Below are positions 8,387-16,530 of a stretch of 39,952 bases of DNA, piece by piece. Origin of the DNA: JBHBQE01 sp041776485. Lineage in GTDB: Bacteria; Bacillota; Clostridia; Lachnospirales; Lachnospiraceae. The notes under the pieces were generated by a model that saw only the letters and a list, made by a program, of their open reading frames with translations, was not told the origin of the DNA and did not search any database. Location: contig JBHBQE010000014.1 in the NCBI GenBank assembly GCA_041776485.1, positions 1 to 39,952 on the forward strand, read 5' to 3'. The stretch's first letter is position 1, and each line of letters begins with the position of its first letter. Both the position numbers and the translations under genes were made by a program.

Positions 8387-10497
8387 TTTATTCCTCCAAT
8401 AATTAAAAATGTGTAAACCGATACGTACATAATAAGCAATATATAATCAGTAATTTTAAAATTTACTTCTGTGAGCAATGTCCTTTTTTTATTGATTATC
8501 ATTCCTTTTGTTTCAATTCCTAAGGATAAATTTTCTGCACTTCTTATTAACCCGAAAACAATCGGTACAATTATATATTGCCAGGTATCTGCCGGATTTT
8601 TATTTTTGATTAGCTTTCTGGTTTTTAAACTCATATAAGCAATGGAAAAGTCATGCTTCATTGTCGGAAACAGCCTTATAAATGAAATGATTGGAATAAT
8701 AATATAATCTGTCAGCTTTATTTTTTCTAAAGCTTCTATAATTGTTATAAGCTTTGTATTTATTGTTAAATTTTTTAGCGCATAACCGCAAATCATCCCT
8801 CTTATAATAAAGATCTCAATGAAAACCTGATAATATAACGGGGAAAATATTTTAAGCCTGCTTAGTAAAAAATAAAAAAATGACATTTTAATTGCAAGCT
8901 TATAATTTTTGTTTAACAAAAATACAATAGCTAACAGACCCATTAAATAAATTGAGCTTTGCCCTGAGGGATAAAAAAATACGGCATTGGCAGCTGTAAA
9001 AAATACAATTAAATTAACAATTGGGTTAATACCGGGGGATTCTATGCTTCTTCTTTCCATGTCAATTTTGCTTTTTGCATTGCTGCCGGATTTAAGCTTA
9101 TATACCATTTCGCTAAAATCATATTGATTCTTTATCTCCCTATGTGTAGTTACCCTTCCGCTTTCCAAAAGAATATATTCATCAGCAACCTTTGATAACA
9201 GCTCCAGGTCATGAGAAATTAAAATTACAAATCTTCCTTCGTCTCTCATCTTCTTTATCAATGTGCAAATATGATTCATCCTCTTAAAATCCAATCCGCT
9301 GGTAGGCTCATCTAAAATTACAATTTTATCGCTGCTAACATATGCCAAAAGCACCGCCAACCTTAAAGCCTGTCCCCCTGAAAGCTTGGACGGGTGTTTG
9401 CTTTCTGTTTCGCTCATATCTGCCATGCTAAGGAGCTTTCGTATTTCAAAATCCGTTAATTTATTATTTTGCAAAAGAAGCTCTTCCTTTACTGAAGCCG
9501 TAACCATATGATGATAACTGTCCTGCATACAAAAATATGAATTATTTATTAGTTCATTTTTGGAAAGGATTCTGTTGTTAAAGGCGAAAATAGATTTATT
9601 ATGATTAATAAGCCCTGCAATAAGCTTTCCCAGCGTACTTTTTCCGGAACCGTTTCTGCCTATGATTGCCGTTACCCTATTTGCTTTGACAGATAAAGAT
9701 ATATTCTTAAGAATCTCTTTGTCCTTAAAGCGATAGCTTAGATTTAATATTTCTAAACTTTCATTTGTTTTACCGTTATAATATTCTCTGATATTTGAGA
9801 AAATTATGTTTTCGCTTCTAACCTTAAACTTATTGTCATTTATTAATGTTTTGTTTTGCATTATATAAACCTTGTCGCAAATATCTTTGAGATATCCGAC
9901 TCTATGTTCTGCAATAATTATTGTTACATTATGCTTCTTAAGCTCATTAATATGCTTTTTTAGTTCGTCTATTTCATTAATATCTAAATTTGCAGTAGGC
10001 TCATCCATAACAACTATGCGGGGCGCCTTGATATAGGAACTCAATACACTGAGTGTTTGCGCTTCTCCGCTTGACAAATTCAAAGTATTTTCGTGGAATA
10101 ATAACCTTGAATACTTATCATTCAATAAGGCAAATTTGTTTTCTATCTCTTCTTTGCTTTTTCCGATACATTTTGAAGAGTATTTGCATTCATCGCCGGC
10201 GTCAGAAAACAAAAAACCGCTTTTGGGGTCTTGCAAAATGCTTCCGACATACTTTGAATTAAGTCCGGCAAAGCTATTTTTATAATCATAAAAATCGGTT
10301 TTAAAGCTTCCTGTAGCTACACCCTGAAATACACTGGGGCAAAGACCGTTTATAATTCTGAGCAATGTAGTTTTTCCACAGCCGCTAAGTCCTGTTAAAA
10401 TAACACACTCTCCTGTATTAATCTTTAAATTTATATTATTCAGGGCAGGTGTTGCTTCTCCATCATAAGCAAAACAAAAGTTTGTAAATTCGATCAT
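8371..10497 (-). CDS. Single-chain ECF energizing module: two fused ATPase domains plus EcfT-like permease
   Basis: 708 residues in one uninterrupted frame. ATPase 1 (about 1-235) has Walker A GLSGCGKTT, signature LSSGEAQ and Walker B IVVMDEPTANLD. ATPase 2 (about 240-470) has GRNGSGKSTLG, LSGGQALRLA and IVILDEPTSGLD, with switch histidine LISHDLEL. From about 490 to the end there are several membrane helices and an EcfT-like cytoplasmic stretch; the late SAENLSLGIETKGM resembles the EcfT coupling motif (A-x-R-G). Normally the dual ATPase and the EcfT permease are separate proteins. It is the first gene of the operon, 51 bases inside the -10 box, and faces a divergent tetR. Confidence 0.85.
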   Translation of the reverse strand: MIEFTNFCFAYDGEATPALNNINLKINTGECVILTGLSGCGKTTLLRIINGLCPSVFQGVATGSFKTDFYDYKNSFAGLNSKYVGSILQDPKSGFLFSDAGDECKYSSKCIGKSKEEIENKFALLNDKYSRLLFHENTLNLSSGEAQTLSVLSSYIKAPRIVVMDEPTANLDINEIDELKKHINELKKHNVTIIIAEHRVGYLKDICDKVYIMQNKTLINDNKFKVRSENIIFSNIREYYNGKTNESLEILNLSYRFKDKEILKNISLSVKANRVTAIIGRNGSGKSTLGKLIAGLINHNKSIFAFNNRILSKNELINNSYFCMQDSYHHMVTASVKEELLLQNNKLTDFEIRKLLSMADMSETESKHPSKLSGGQALRLAVLLAYVSSDKIVILDEPTSGLDFKRMNHICTLIKKMRDEGRFVILISHDLELLSKVADEYILLESGRVTTHREIKNQYDFSEMVYKLKSGSNAKSKIDMERRSIESPGINPIVNLIVFFTAANAVFFYPSGQSSIYLMGLLAIVFLLNKNYKLAIKMSFFYFLLSRLKIFSPLYYQVFIEIFIIRGMICGYALKNLTINTKLITIIEALEKIKLTDYIIIPIISFIRLFPTMKHDFSIAYMSLKTRKLIKNKNPADTWQYIIVPIVFGLIRSAENLSLGIETKGMIINKKRTLLTEVNFKITDYILLIMYVSVYTFLIIGGIKWITN

Positions 10498-10547
10498 CTA
10501 AACAGTCCTTTTCAGTGAATATTTTTAATTATTTATTCATTGGCGCC

Positions 10548-10576
10548 AGTATAGCACTAAAAACCGGAAAAGTCAA
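10548..10576 (-). promoter_or_regulatory. Promoter of the ECF/exporter operon
   Basis: Reading the minus strand, -35 TTGACT (10576-10571) and -10 TATACT (10553-10548) are separated by 17 bases. The -35 box lies inside the left arm of the 40-bp palindrome. Confidence 0.75.
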
Positions 10577-10608
10577 TGAATATAAATATATTTATATTCA
10601 TTGACTTT
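10569..10608. promoter_or_regulatory. Perfect 40-bp palindrome, probable TetR operator
   Basis: The left half AAAGTCAATGAATATAAATA (10569-10588) is followed immediately by its exact reverse complement (10589-10608), without a spacer. It lies midway between two divergent genes and contains the -35 hexamer of each promoter, so it is far better explained as an operator than as a terminator. TetR-family dimers bind palindromes; a 40-bp site could hold two dimers. Confidence 0.8.
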
Positions 10609-10629
10609 ATCGTATATGCCTGCTAGAAT
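10601..10629 (+). promoter_or_regulatory. Promoter of the tetR-family gene
   Basis: -35 TTGACT (10601-10606) and -10 TAGAAT (10624-10629) with a 17-base spacer. The -35 box is in the right arm of the 40-bp palindrome, so autoregulation is likely. Confidence 0.75.
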
Positions 10630-10660
10630 ATAACTATAATTTTTGACTGGAGGTGAACAA

Positions 10661-11236
10661 ATGCCGGCGAACTTTACAAAAGAAGAAAAAAGAATCCTAA
10701 TAGAAAAATTTTACAAACAAGGTTTTTTTCTTCTAAAAAAATTTGGATATAAAAAATTAAAAATCGTTGATATTGCCGCCTCTGTCGGAATAGGGACAGG
10801 AACCTTCTATAATTTTTTTAAAAGCAAGGATGAATTTATTATATGGCTGATAAAGAAAAAAAAGGATGAATCGGTGAAACGATTCATATCATTATCTGAG
10901 GAATACCCCAATGGGATTCCTATTGATGCTATGGAGCAGTTTTTGTTCAATTCAATCTCAAACCATAATATCTACAGATACATTACTCAAGATGACTACA
11001 ATATATTGCAGGAAAAATACGGCTTGCTGGATAATCGAAGCTCGAAAATAGAGGAAAATGGGGAATTTATGATGAGTAAGCTTGCCACTACAAAATCTAT
11101 TGATAATTTCATGTTATTTTCAGAGGCATATACGATTATTATTATAGGAACCTCTGATTTAAACAAATTAACCCCTCAATTTACCGATATTGCAATTAAA
11201 AATTTGATTCATTCAGCATGTCAGCTTCTGTACTAG
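10661..11236 (+). CDS. TetR/AcrR family transcriptional regulator
   Basis: 191 residues. The N-terminal helix-turn-helix (about 10-58) is typical of TetR: LLKKFGYKKLKIVDIAASVGIGTGTFYNFFKSKDEF in outline, with GTFYNFFKSKDE as the recognition-helix end. The C-terminal ligand domain is not similar to anything I can name. ATG 10661 follows GGAGGTG at a good distance; an in-frame TTG at 10643 precedes that Shine-Dalgarno and is rejected. It is divergent from the ECF/exporter operon across a shared palindromic operator, so it very probably represses that operon and itself. Confidence 0.9.
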   Translation: MPANFTKEEKRILIEKFYKQGFFLLKKFGYKKLKIVDIAASVGIGTGTFYNFFKSKDEFIIWLIKKKKDESVKRFISLSEEYPNGIPIDAMEQFLFNSISNHNIYRYITQDDYNILQEKYGLLDNRSSKIEENGEFMMSKLATTKSIDNFMLFSEAYTIIIIGTSDLNKLTPQFTDIAIKNLIHSACQLLY

Positions 11237-11283
11237 AGCCGTATATTCAGTAATGTAATACATGTTGGGAGGGGTGTAACAAA

Positions 11284-11306
11284 AAACCGAGGCATTGCCT
11301 CGGTTT
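11284..11306. terminator. Bidirectional intrinsic terminator between tetR and ferredoxin
   Basis: AAACCGAGGC and GCCTCGGTTT pair over ten bases around ATT. On the minus strand the stem is followed by a run of T ending the ferredoxin transcript; on the plus strand TTTAACTTTAAT follows for tetR. Confidence 0.8.
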
Positions 11307-11330
11307 AACTTTAATATTCTTTGGGGTTAA

Positions 11331-11501
11331 TCATCCCTGAGAAATAGCGCCTACAGGACATACACCTGAACAAGCACCACAATCAATGCAAGCGTCAGCA
11401 TTGATTACATATTGTGAATCACCCTCAGAAATAGCGCCTACAGGACACTCCCCTGTGCAAGAACCGCAGTTAATGCAAGCGTCTGAAATTACATAAGCCA
11501 T
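11331..11501 (-). CDS. 2[4Fe-4S] ferredoxin, clostridial type
   Basis: A 56-residue protein made of two near-identical halves, each C-x2-C-x2-C-x3-C-P: Cys 9, 12, 15, 19 and Cys 38, 41, 44, 48, each half ending CPVGAIS. This is the small low-potential electron carrier of fermentative clostridia, serving oxidoreductases such as pyruvate:ferredoxin oxidoreductase and hydrogenase. ATG 11501 follows TAGGAGGTTTTCAAT. It is a single-gene unit: its own strong terminator lies just downstream and there is no coupled neighbour. Confidence 0.95.
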   Translation of the reverse strand: MAYVISDACINCGSCTGECPVGAISEGDSQYVINADACIDCGACSGVCPVGAISQG

Positions 11502-11603
11502 ATTGAAAACCTCCTATCATTTTTCTTTACTTCACGGTCAATTATATACCCAAGAAATTAAATATCAAGTAAAATAGCCCGAAAACAGTTAGCTAGGACA
11601 AAC

Positions 11604-11957
11604 CTATAAACCCGCACCTGTATATGAGGTATACAAAAAAATTAATTGCATAATTCCAAAAACGATTGCCATGTAAATTCCTGCAATCGTAAGTCCCTGC
11701 ACTATTTGCATAGAAGTTTTCGGTATTTTTCCACAGGGTTTAACAGATTTCTTTTTCAGATACACAATAATTAGAGAGATTATCAATGTAAATAAAATTG
11801 TCATTATAGGGATTATCAGCAACTCATATTTAGAGCCCCATCTATCTATTTCCCAGGCACTATTGTAGTGTGCCGGAATAGTATCAGGAATAATCGGCAG
11901 TATTATAAGGGAAATAGTCAAAGGAATTACAGAGATAGCCCATAATAATTTTTTCAT
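11604..11957 (-). CDS. DUF1648 domain membrane protein (short SdpI-like)
   Basis: 117 residues with three hydrophobic segments. Between the first and second lies IPDTIPAHYNSAWEIDRWGSK, the DUF1648 signature found in SdpI-like immunity and signalling proteins. SdpI itself is about 200 residues with further helices; this protein has one domain only and stops after a third helix. ATG 11957 gives MKKLLW; a GTG nine bases upstream is possible. No clear Shine-Dalgarno precedes either, so the start is uncertain. Stand-alone gene; function unknown. Confidence 0.65.
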   Translation of the reverse strand: MKKLLWAISVIPLTISLIILPIIPDTIPAHYNSAWEIDRWGSKYELLIIPIMTILFTLIISLIIVYLKKKSVKPCGKIPKTSMQIVQGLTIAGIYMAIVFGIMQLIFLYTSYTGAGL

Positions 11958-12161
11958 TTTATACACTTTATTTTCTATAACTTTCTATAATAAATTTACT
12001 ACTAAACCAATGTTACCAACTCTCCACTGTTATAAACCTTTAAAAACAATCTGCTAAATATATCACGCTTTAAAATCAAATCAACAAAATTCCAATTTTT
12101 CTAAATGCCGCCATAAGGTAAGATAAGCTGTATGAAAGCAAAACCTCACGAAGATACTGAT

Positions 12162-13019
12162 TTAATCTTTCAATAGCCTGGAATACACTTCTCTCTTACT
12201 TATTCCCAAATCGCCTGCCACCATTTTCATGGCTTCGTTCTTTTTAATGCCCCTGTCCACATACATTTTCAAATGTTCTTCCATGGGTACATCAGCGTAC
12301 TTTTCAGCTTTTTTCTCCTGCAGCTCTTCATCACTTATTCCTGAAACTACCAATACAAACTCACCCCTTGGAGGCTTGTCTTTAAAAAGCTCTATTGCTC
12401 CATATGTATCTGTATAGATTTTCTCTTCAAATTTTTTAGATAACTCCCTGATAACGGTAAGCTTTCTTAGACCTAAAGCTTCCTTTAAATCCACCAGTGT
12501 CTTTAAAAGATTATGGGGTGACTCATATATTATGACGGTTCTTCTTTCTGCAGTAAGCTCTGATAGTCTGCTTTTTCGCTCCTTGCCGATTTTCGGGATA
12601 AATCCTTCAAAAACGAAACGACCCGCGGGTAGCCCGCTGCTTATCAATGCCGCTATTCCGGCAGAGGCGCCCGGAAGTACCGTATATTCAATGCCATACT
12701 CTATGCATTCCCTTATTATATCCTCACCCGGGTCTGATATTCCCGGCATCCCTGCATCGGAAATAAGGGCTATAGATTTCCCCGACAAAAGAAGTTCAAC
12801 TAATTTTTTTCCCTTACCTGTTCTATTATGGTCATGGTATGAAGTAAGACTTGTATGTATATTGTAATGGGATAGAAGCTTTCCTGACTCTCTGGTGTCC
12901 TCGCAGGCAATCAAATCCACTTCTTTTAAGACTTCAATCACCCGCAAAGTTATATCCTTAAGGTTGCCAATGGGAGTGGGACAAATATATAGCTTACCCT
13001 CACTACTGCTCATAGCCAT
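12162..13019 (-). CDS. rsmI: 16S rRNA (cytidine-1402-2'-O)-methyltransferase
   Basis: 285 residues, the normal RsmI length. The SAM-dependent tetrapyrrole-methylase fold is marked by LYICPTPIGNLKDITLR near the start, EDTRESGKLLSHYNI, SDAGMPGISDPG and PGASAGIAALISSGLPAGRFVFEGF. It 2'-O-methylates C1402 in the decoding centre of 16S rRNA. ATG 13019 is chosen because AAGGAGG lies 12 bases upstream; a second ATG at 13013 is possible. It overlaps the trmN6 end by 17 bases and is the last gene of the long minus-strand operon; no clear terminator follows. Confidence 0.93.
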   Translation of the reverse strand: MAMSSSEGKLYICPTPIGNLKDITLRVIEVLKEVDLIACEDTRESGKLLSHYNIHTSLTSYHDHNRTGKGKKLVELLLSGKSIALISDAGMPGISDPGEDIIRECIEYGIEYTVLPGASAGIAALISSGLPAGRFVFEGFIPKIGKERKSRLSELTAERRTVIIYESPHNLLKTLVDLKEALGLRKLTVIRELSKKFEEKIYTDTYGAIELFKDKPPRGEFVLVVSGISDEELQEKKAEKYADVPMEEHLKMYVDRGIKKNEAMKMVAGDLGISKREVYSRLLKD

Positions 13020-13734
13020 ACCAGCTTCTAACCTCCTTAGTATAATTCCCCGGGCTGTCATAAATAACAAGGGGGGCCTCCACTCTAAGCTCTGAGCCCG
13101 CTCCAAGTACACCCTCTATCAGCACCAGATTAGGCTCCTCCCCCGCAAATGGCTGTACCAGCCTCATTTTCTTCGGCTCAATTCCATAATCTGACATTGT
13201 TTTAAATATTTCCACCAATCTAAGGGGACGGTGCACCATATAAAGCCTGCCTTTTTCTTTGAGAAGCTTTTTAGAGGCATAAAGCACATCCTTTAATGTA
13301 CATTCCTCCTCAAAGCGTGCCACTCTAAGCTCCTTTCTGTCGTTTCCTGCGCCTGCATTTGACTTCATATAGGGGGGATTAACAGTAATTACATCCGCTT
13401 TAAAACCGGGAATTATCCTGTCAAGCTCCCTGATATCTGCATTCAGCATTTTTACCCTATCAGACAGCCTATTATAATCAACACTTCTGACTGCCATATC
13501 GCAGGGTGCCTTTTGTATCTCTATCCCGATAAGCTCTTTGGCGCTTGTCTTTTTGGATAATAATATTGGGATTATCCCATTGCCGCTGCAAAGGTCCACA
13601 ACGGTTTCATTCCTACGTACCTTTGCGTACGAGCTTAACAGTACTGCGTCTATTCCAAAGCAAAAAAGCTTAGGGTCTTGAATTAAAAATAACCCTCTCC
13701 CCAAATCATCAAGCCTTTCACCGGAATTTAACAA
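13003..13734 (-). CDS. trmN6: tRNA1(Val) (adenine(37)-N6)-methyltransferase family protein
   Basis: 243 residues. A class I SAM-dependent methyltransferase core: VVDLCSGNGIIPILL (SAM-binding motif I), IGIEIQ (motif II), and the amino-methyltransferase signature VNPPYMKS. The family methylates N6 of adenine, with TrmN6 acting on tRNA1(Val); the Bacillus counterpart is YabB. Its location between ricT and rsmI is the usual Firmicutes order. The start overlaps the ricT stop by seven bases. Confidence 0.88.
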   Translation of the reverse strand: MLNSGERLDDLGRGLFLIQDPKLFCFGIDAVLLSSYAKVRRNETVVDLCSGNGIIPILLSKKTSAKELIGIEIQKAPCDMAVRSVDYNRLSDRVKMLNADIRELDRIIPGFKADVITVNPPYMKSNAGAGNDRKELRVARFEEECTLKDVLYASKKLLKEKGRLYMVHRPLRLVEIFKTMSDYGIEPKKMRLVQPFAGEEPNLVLIEGVLGAGSELRVEAPLVIYDSPGNYTKEVRSWYGYEQ

Positions 13735-14576
13735 TCTTTATCCTCTTTTTTATGATTTTTTCTCTTTTGATTTATGCGTTTGATGTCTGCCAGAGAATAT
13801 TCCACAGTTTCCTTTTCGTCGTTTTCCTCAAAGAGAACTGTAACCAATTGCTTTAATATATTTATTGAATATACACTTCCCTCTCGGCCGCCAGCCCTTA
13901 CAATCTCGCCCTTAGACGGCAAGGTTTTATTCAGATACTCATAGGTTTCCTCCTCGTTTTTAAGACAGCACATAAGACGTCCGCAAACTCCGGAAATCTT
14001 GGTAGGATTAAGCGAAAGTCTCTGTTCCTTTGCCATTTTAATGGATACCGGATCAAACTCTGTAAGGAAGGTTTTACAGCAAAATGCCCTGCCGCACATT
14101 CCCATACCTCCAAGCTTTCTGGTTTCGTCTCTTACACCTATCTGTCTAAGCTCTATTCTGGTGTGAAAATTCCCTGCCAGATCCTTAACCAATTCCCTGA
14201 AATCCACTCTGCCGTCCGCCGTGAAATAGAAAATAAGCTTACTTCTCGAAAAGGTATATTCCACCTTAGTAAGCTTCATTTCCAGCTCTCTTTCGATTAT
14301 TTTTTTCTGGGCAAATTTATAGGCTGAGTATTCTTCCTCTTTATTTTTTTTATCCCTCTCTATATCCGCTTCTGTGGCTCTCCTTTTTATTGAATAAAGC
14401 TTAGAGGGTACTTTTTCATCAGAAATCTCAATAGGCGGGACTGTTATTGTAGCAAGCTCTTCCCCCTCGTCAATCTCCACAATTATCCTATCTCCCACAT
14501 CATAGCTCTCCCCCTGGGGATCCATATATGTGGCTCTGCCGGTTTCTCTAAACCCAACTCCTACTAATTTCTTCAA
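13728..14576 (-). CDS. ricT: RicT/YaaT, PSP1-domain regulatory iron-sulfur complex subunit
   Basis: 282 residues with the PSP1 C-terminal domain. The cysteine motifs MCGRAFCC and VCGRLMCC (about residues 155-215) are those that bind Fe-S clusters in the RicA-RicF-RicT (YlbF-YmcA-YaaT) complex, which assists RNase Y-dependent mRNA maturation and, in Bacillus, sporulation and biofilm phosphorelay. The C-terminal tail is highly basic (RINQKRKNHKK). The start overlaps the end of holB by four bases, and the end overlaps trmN6. Confidence 0.92.
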   Translation of the reverse strand: MKKLVGVGFRETGRATYMDPQGESYDVGDRIIVEIDEGEELATITVPPIEISDEKVPSKLYSIKRRATEADIERDKKNKEEEYSAYKFAQKKIIERELEMKLTKVEYTFSRSKLIFYFTADGRVDFRELVKDLAGNFHTRIELRQIGVRDETRKLGGMGMCGRAFCCKTFLTEFDPVSIKMAKEQRLSLNPTKISGVCGRLMCCLKNEEETYEYLNKTLPSKGEIVRAGGREGSVYSINILKQLVTVLFEENDEKETVEYSLADIKRINQKRKNHKKEDKDC

Positions 14577-15502
14577 TTATTTCCTCCAATTATTGCTAAA
14601 AGCAATTCCAGGCTTTCTTTTCCTTTAACATTAGCTTCAAAGGCTCTATGGATTTTAATTATTTGCTCCCTTATTTTCCCCAGCTTTTCATAGGAACAGG
14701 AATTTGCTATTATTTTGATATAACCGCTCCAGCCTTCTAGCGCAATTAAATCTTCTGCATTTGAACCTTTATATACTAACACATCTCTTAATATAATTTC
14801 CATAATATACAAAAATTCCTGAATATTATCTGTATAGTCTTTTACTCTTAAAAAGTAATCTAAAGGTGTTCCGCCACGGGCCAGCTTTTTAAACATAGTA
14901 ATTACTTCCTCTGCAAATTCTAAATATCCTTCTTCCTCGGATATTATAACAGCCTTTTTTAATACTCCCTGGGAAAGTGCTGAGCACAGAGAAGCTCTTT
15001 TTTTATCTACCCCCATTTCCACCAGATATTTTGATATTTGCCTATTGTCTAAAGACTTCACAGAAAGCTTTACCGCCCTTGAACGTATTGTGGGAATAAG
15101 CCCTCCCGCCTCCTCGGATAATAGAATTATCACTACATATTCCGGAGGCTCCTCCAGAGATTTTAACAGGGCATTTTGAGCTTGCAACGGCATATTCCCC
15201 GCTCCCGATACAATGAAAATCTTATGTTCCCCCTGCACAGGCTGCAAATCAATTCGTCTAATCAACTCATCTTTGATAATATCCGTATATTTTAATCCCT
15301 GTTCTCTTAAATCTATATGGTAAATATCCGGGTGCTCCTGATTTTCTGTATTTAGAATTTGCAGAGCATAGTATTTTGCGATTTCAAACTTACCTGAGCC
15401 GCTTTGTCCGCTAAGAATAAGAGCATGGGGAATCCTGCTCTTATTAATTGACATTTCTATAAATTCTTGTATTTGGTCCTGACCGATTAATGGGAACTGC
15501 AT
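14573..15502 (-). CDS. holB: DNA polymerase III delta' subunit
   Basis: 309 residues of the clamp-loader AAA fold: MQFPLIGQDQIQEFI, the P-loop region LSGQSGSGKFE, NALLKSLEEPPEYVVIILLSEE (sensor 1 area) and TIRSRAVKLSV (SRC-like motif as SRA). Delta' is the non-hydrolysing stator of the clamp loader; here the residue after the P-loop lysine is Phe rather than Thr/Ser, and the four-cysteine zinc module usual after the P-loop is absent. The stop overlaps ricT and the start overlaps yaaR by one base. Confidence 0.88.
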   Translation of the reverse strand: MQFPLIGQDQIQEFIEMSINKSRIPHALILSGQSGSGKFEIAKYYALQILNTENQEHPDIYHIDLREQGLKYTDIIKDELIRRIDLQPVQGEHKIFIVSGAGNMPLQAQNALLKSLEEPPEYVVIILLSEEAGGLIPTIRSRAVKLSVKSLDNRQISKYLVEMGVDKKRASLCSALSQGVLKKAVIISEEEGYLEFAEEVITMFKKLARGGTPLDYFLRVKDYTDNIQEFLYIMEIILRDVLVYKGSNAEDLIALEGWSGYIKIIANSCSYEKLGKIREQIIKIHRAFEANVKGKESLELLLAIIGGNN

Positions 15503-15942
15503 TATGTTGATATGTCTAAAAGTAATCCTCTGATTTCATCTACACGATTTAAAATGGCAATATGATCCTTTTCCTCCTTAACCAGCTCACCTGCCAAATC
15601 GTCCAGGTTTTTATCCACCAGCTTTATTATGCCGTAAACCCTGTGGCGTCCTCTCCTATCCAGAAAATTTTCTCTGGAAAACTCATGGGAATGGGTTACA
15701 ACCTCATTCAGGAATTCCTTAATCAGGCTCCTATAGGTTTTCATATCCCTTATGTCCATGTGCTTAGCTATTTTTTCACCCTGCTCCTCAATACTTTTAG
15801 CAAGGCTCGTAAGCTTGTCCTTAAGCTCCCCCTCCTCTAAAACCGAGGTCAGAGTAAACTTAAACTTACCGTCATTTTCCTTTGTCTCAACAGCGGCTGT
15901 CACCTTAGGGGCTTGATTTACCTCATTTACCTTAATATCCAT
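15502..15942 (-). CDS. yaaR: YaaR family protein (DUF327)
   Basis: 146 residues, helical and charged, matching YaaR/DUF327 in size and in FLNEVVTHSHEFSRENFLDRRGRHRVYGIIKLVDKNLD (given here only in outline: the block spans residues about 72-110). Function is not established; it is consistently encoded upstream of holB in Firmicutes. It lies three bases after the kinase-like gene and touches holB by one base. Confidence 0.85.
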   Translation of the reverse strand: MDIKVNEVNQAPKVTAAVETKENDGKFKFTLTSVLEEGELKDKLTSLAKSIEEQGEKIAKHMDIRDMKTYRSLIKEFLNEVVTHSHEFSRENFLDRRGRHRVYGIIKLVDKNLDDLAGELVKEEKDHIAILNRVDEIRGLLLDIST

Positions 15943-15945
15943 CGC

Positions 15946-16530
15946 CTATACCTTTTGAATAAAGTCGATTATTTCATCTACCGTTTTATCAATACTTTCG
16001 TTTCTAAAGGAGCGGCTTATTCCCAACTCCCGCAATTTATCCATAGAAAAATCCTTTGCGTCTGCAAGAAACCTCCTGCAAAGCTCCTCATACTTAGGCT
16101 CCTTCTCCTGTCTTTCTCTTTCCACTGCCCTAAGCAGCCTAAGCCCATCCTCTACTTCTATATATATCGGTATAATATCTCTATTATTGTAATATTTTCG
16201 TAAAGCCTTTAATGATTCCAGAGTTCCGATAATAATATTATCCTCACCCCCCCAATCAATCTGTCCGTCATCTGCCGTAAAATAATACCAGGTTCCATGA
16301 ACCGTATCATAGGCACGTTTCTCTATAATTTTACCACTATCAGAGAGCTCCTGCATTTTCTCCTGTGTACAGAAAAAATAATCCTCTCCGTTATGTTCTC
16401 CAATTCTAATGGGTCTGGTGGTATAGGAAATAATTTTTTTTAGGCTTAATTCCTTTCTTTCCAGCAATTCCCTGTAAATACTGTCCTTACCGGTAGAGCT
16501 TTTCCCCATTAATACAAATAATTTTGCCAT
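15946..16530 (-). CDS. Guanylate kinase-like protein (not the canonical Gmk)
   Basis: 194 residues. The P-loop is GKSSTGKDSIYRELL, and the GMP-binding-like stretch SYTTRPIRIGEHNGEDYFF follows, as in guanylate kinases. The sequence is more divergent than a housekeeping Gmk in the lid and C-terminus. Genes like this sit between the decarboxylase and yaaR-holB in clostridia, so it is probably a paralogue rather than the essential enzyme; its nucleotide substrate is unproven. ATG 16530 follows TAGAGGAATAAGTA. It overlaps the decarboxylase by 44 bases in another frame. Confidence 0.78.
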   Translation of the reverse strand: MAKLFVLMGKSSTGKDSIYRELLERKELSLKKIISYTTRPIRIGEHNGEDYFFCTQEKMQELSDSGKIIEKRAYDTVHGTWYYFTADDGQIDWGGEDNIIIGTLESLKALRKYYNNRDIIPIYIEVEDGLRLLRAVERERQEKEPKYEELCRRFLADAKDFSMDKLRELGISRSFRNESIDKTVDEIIDFIQKV

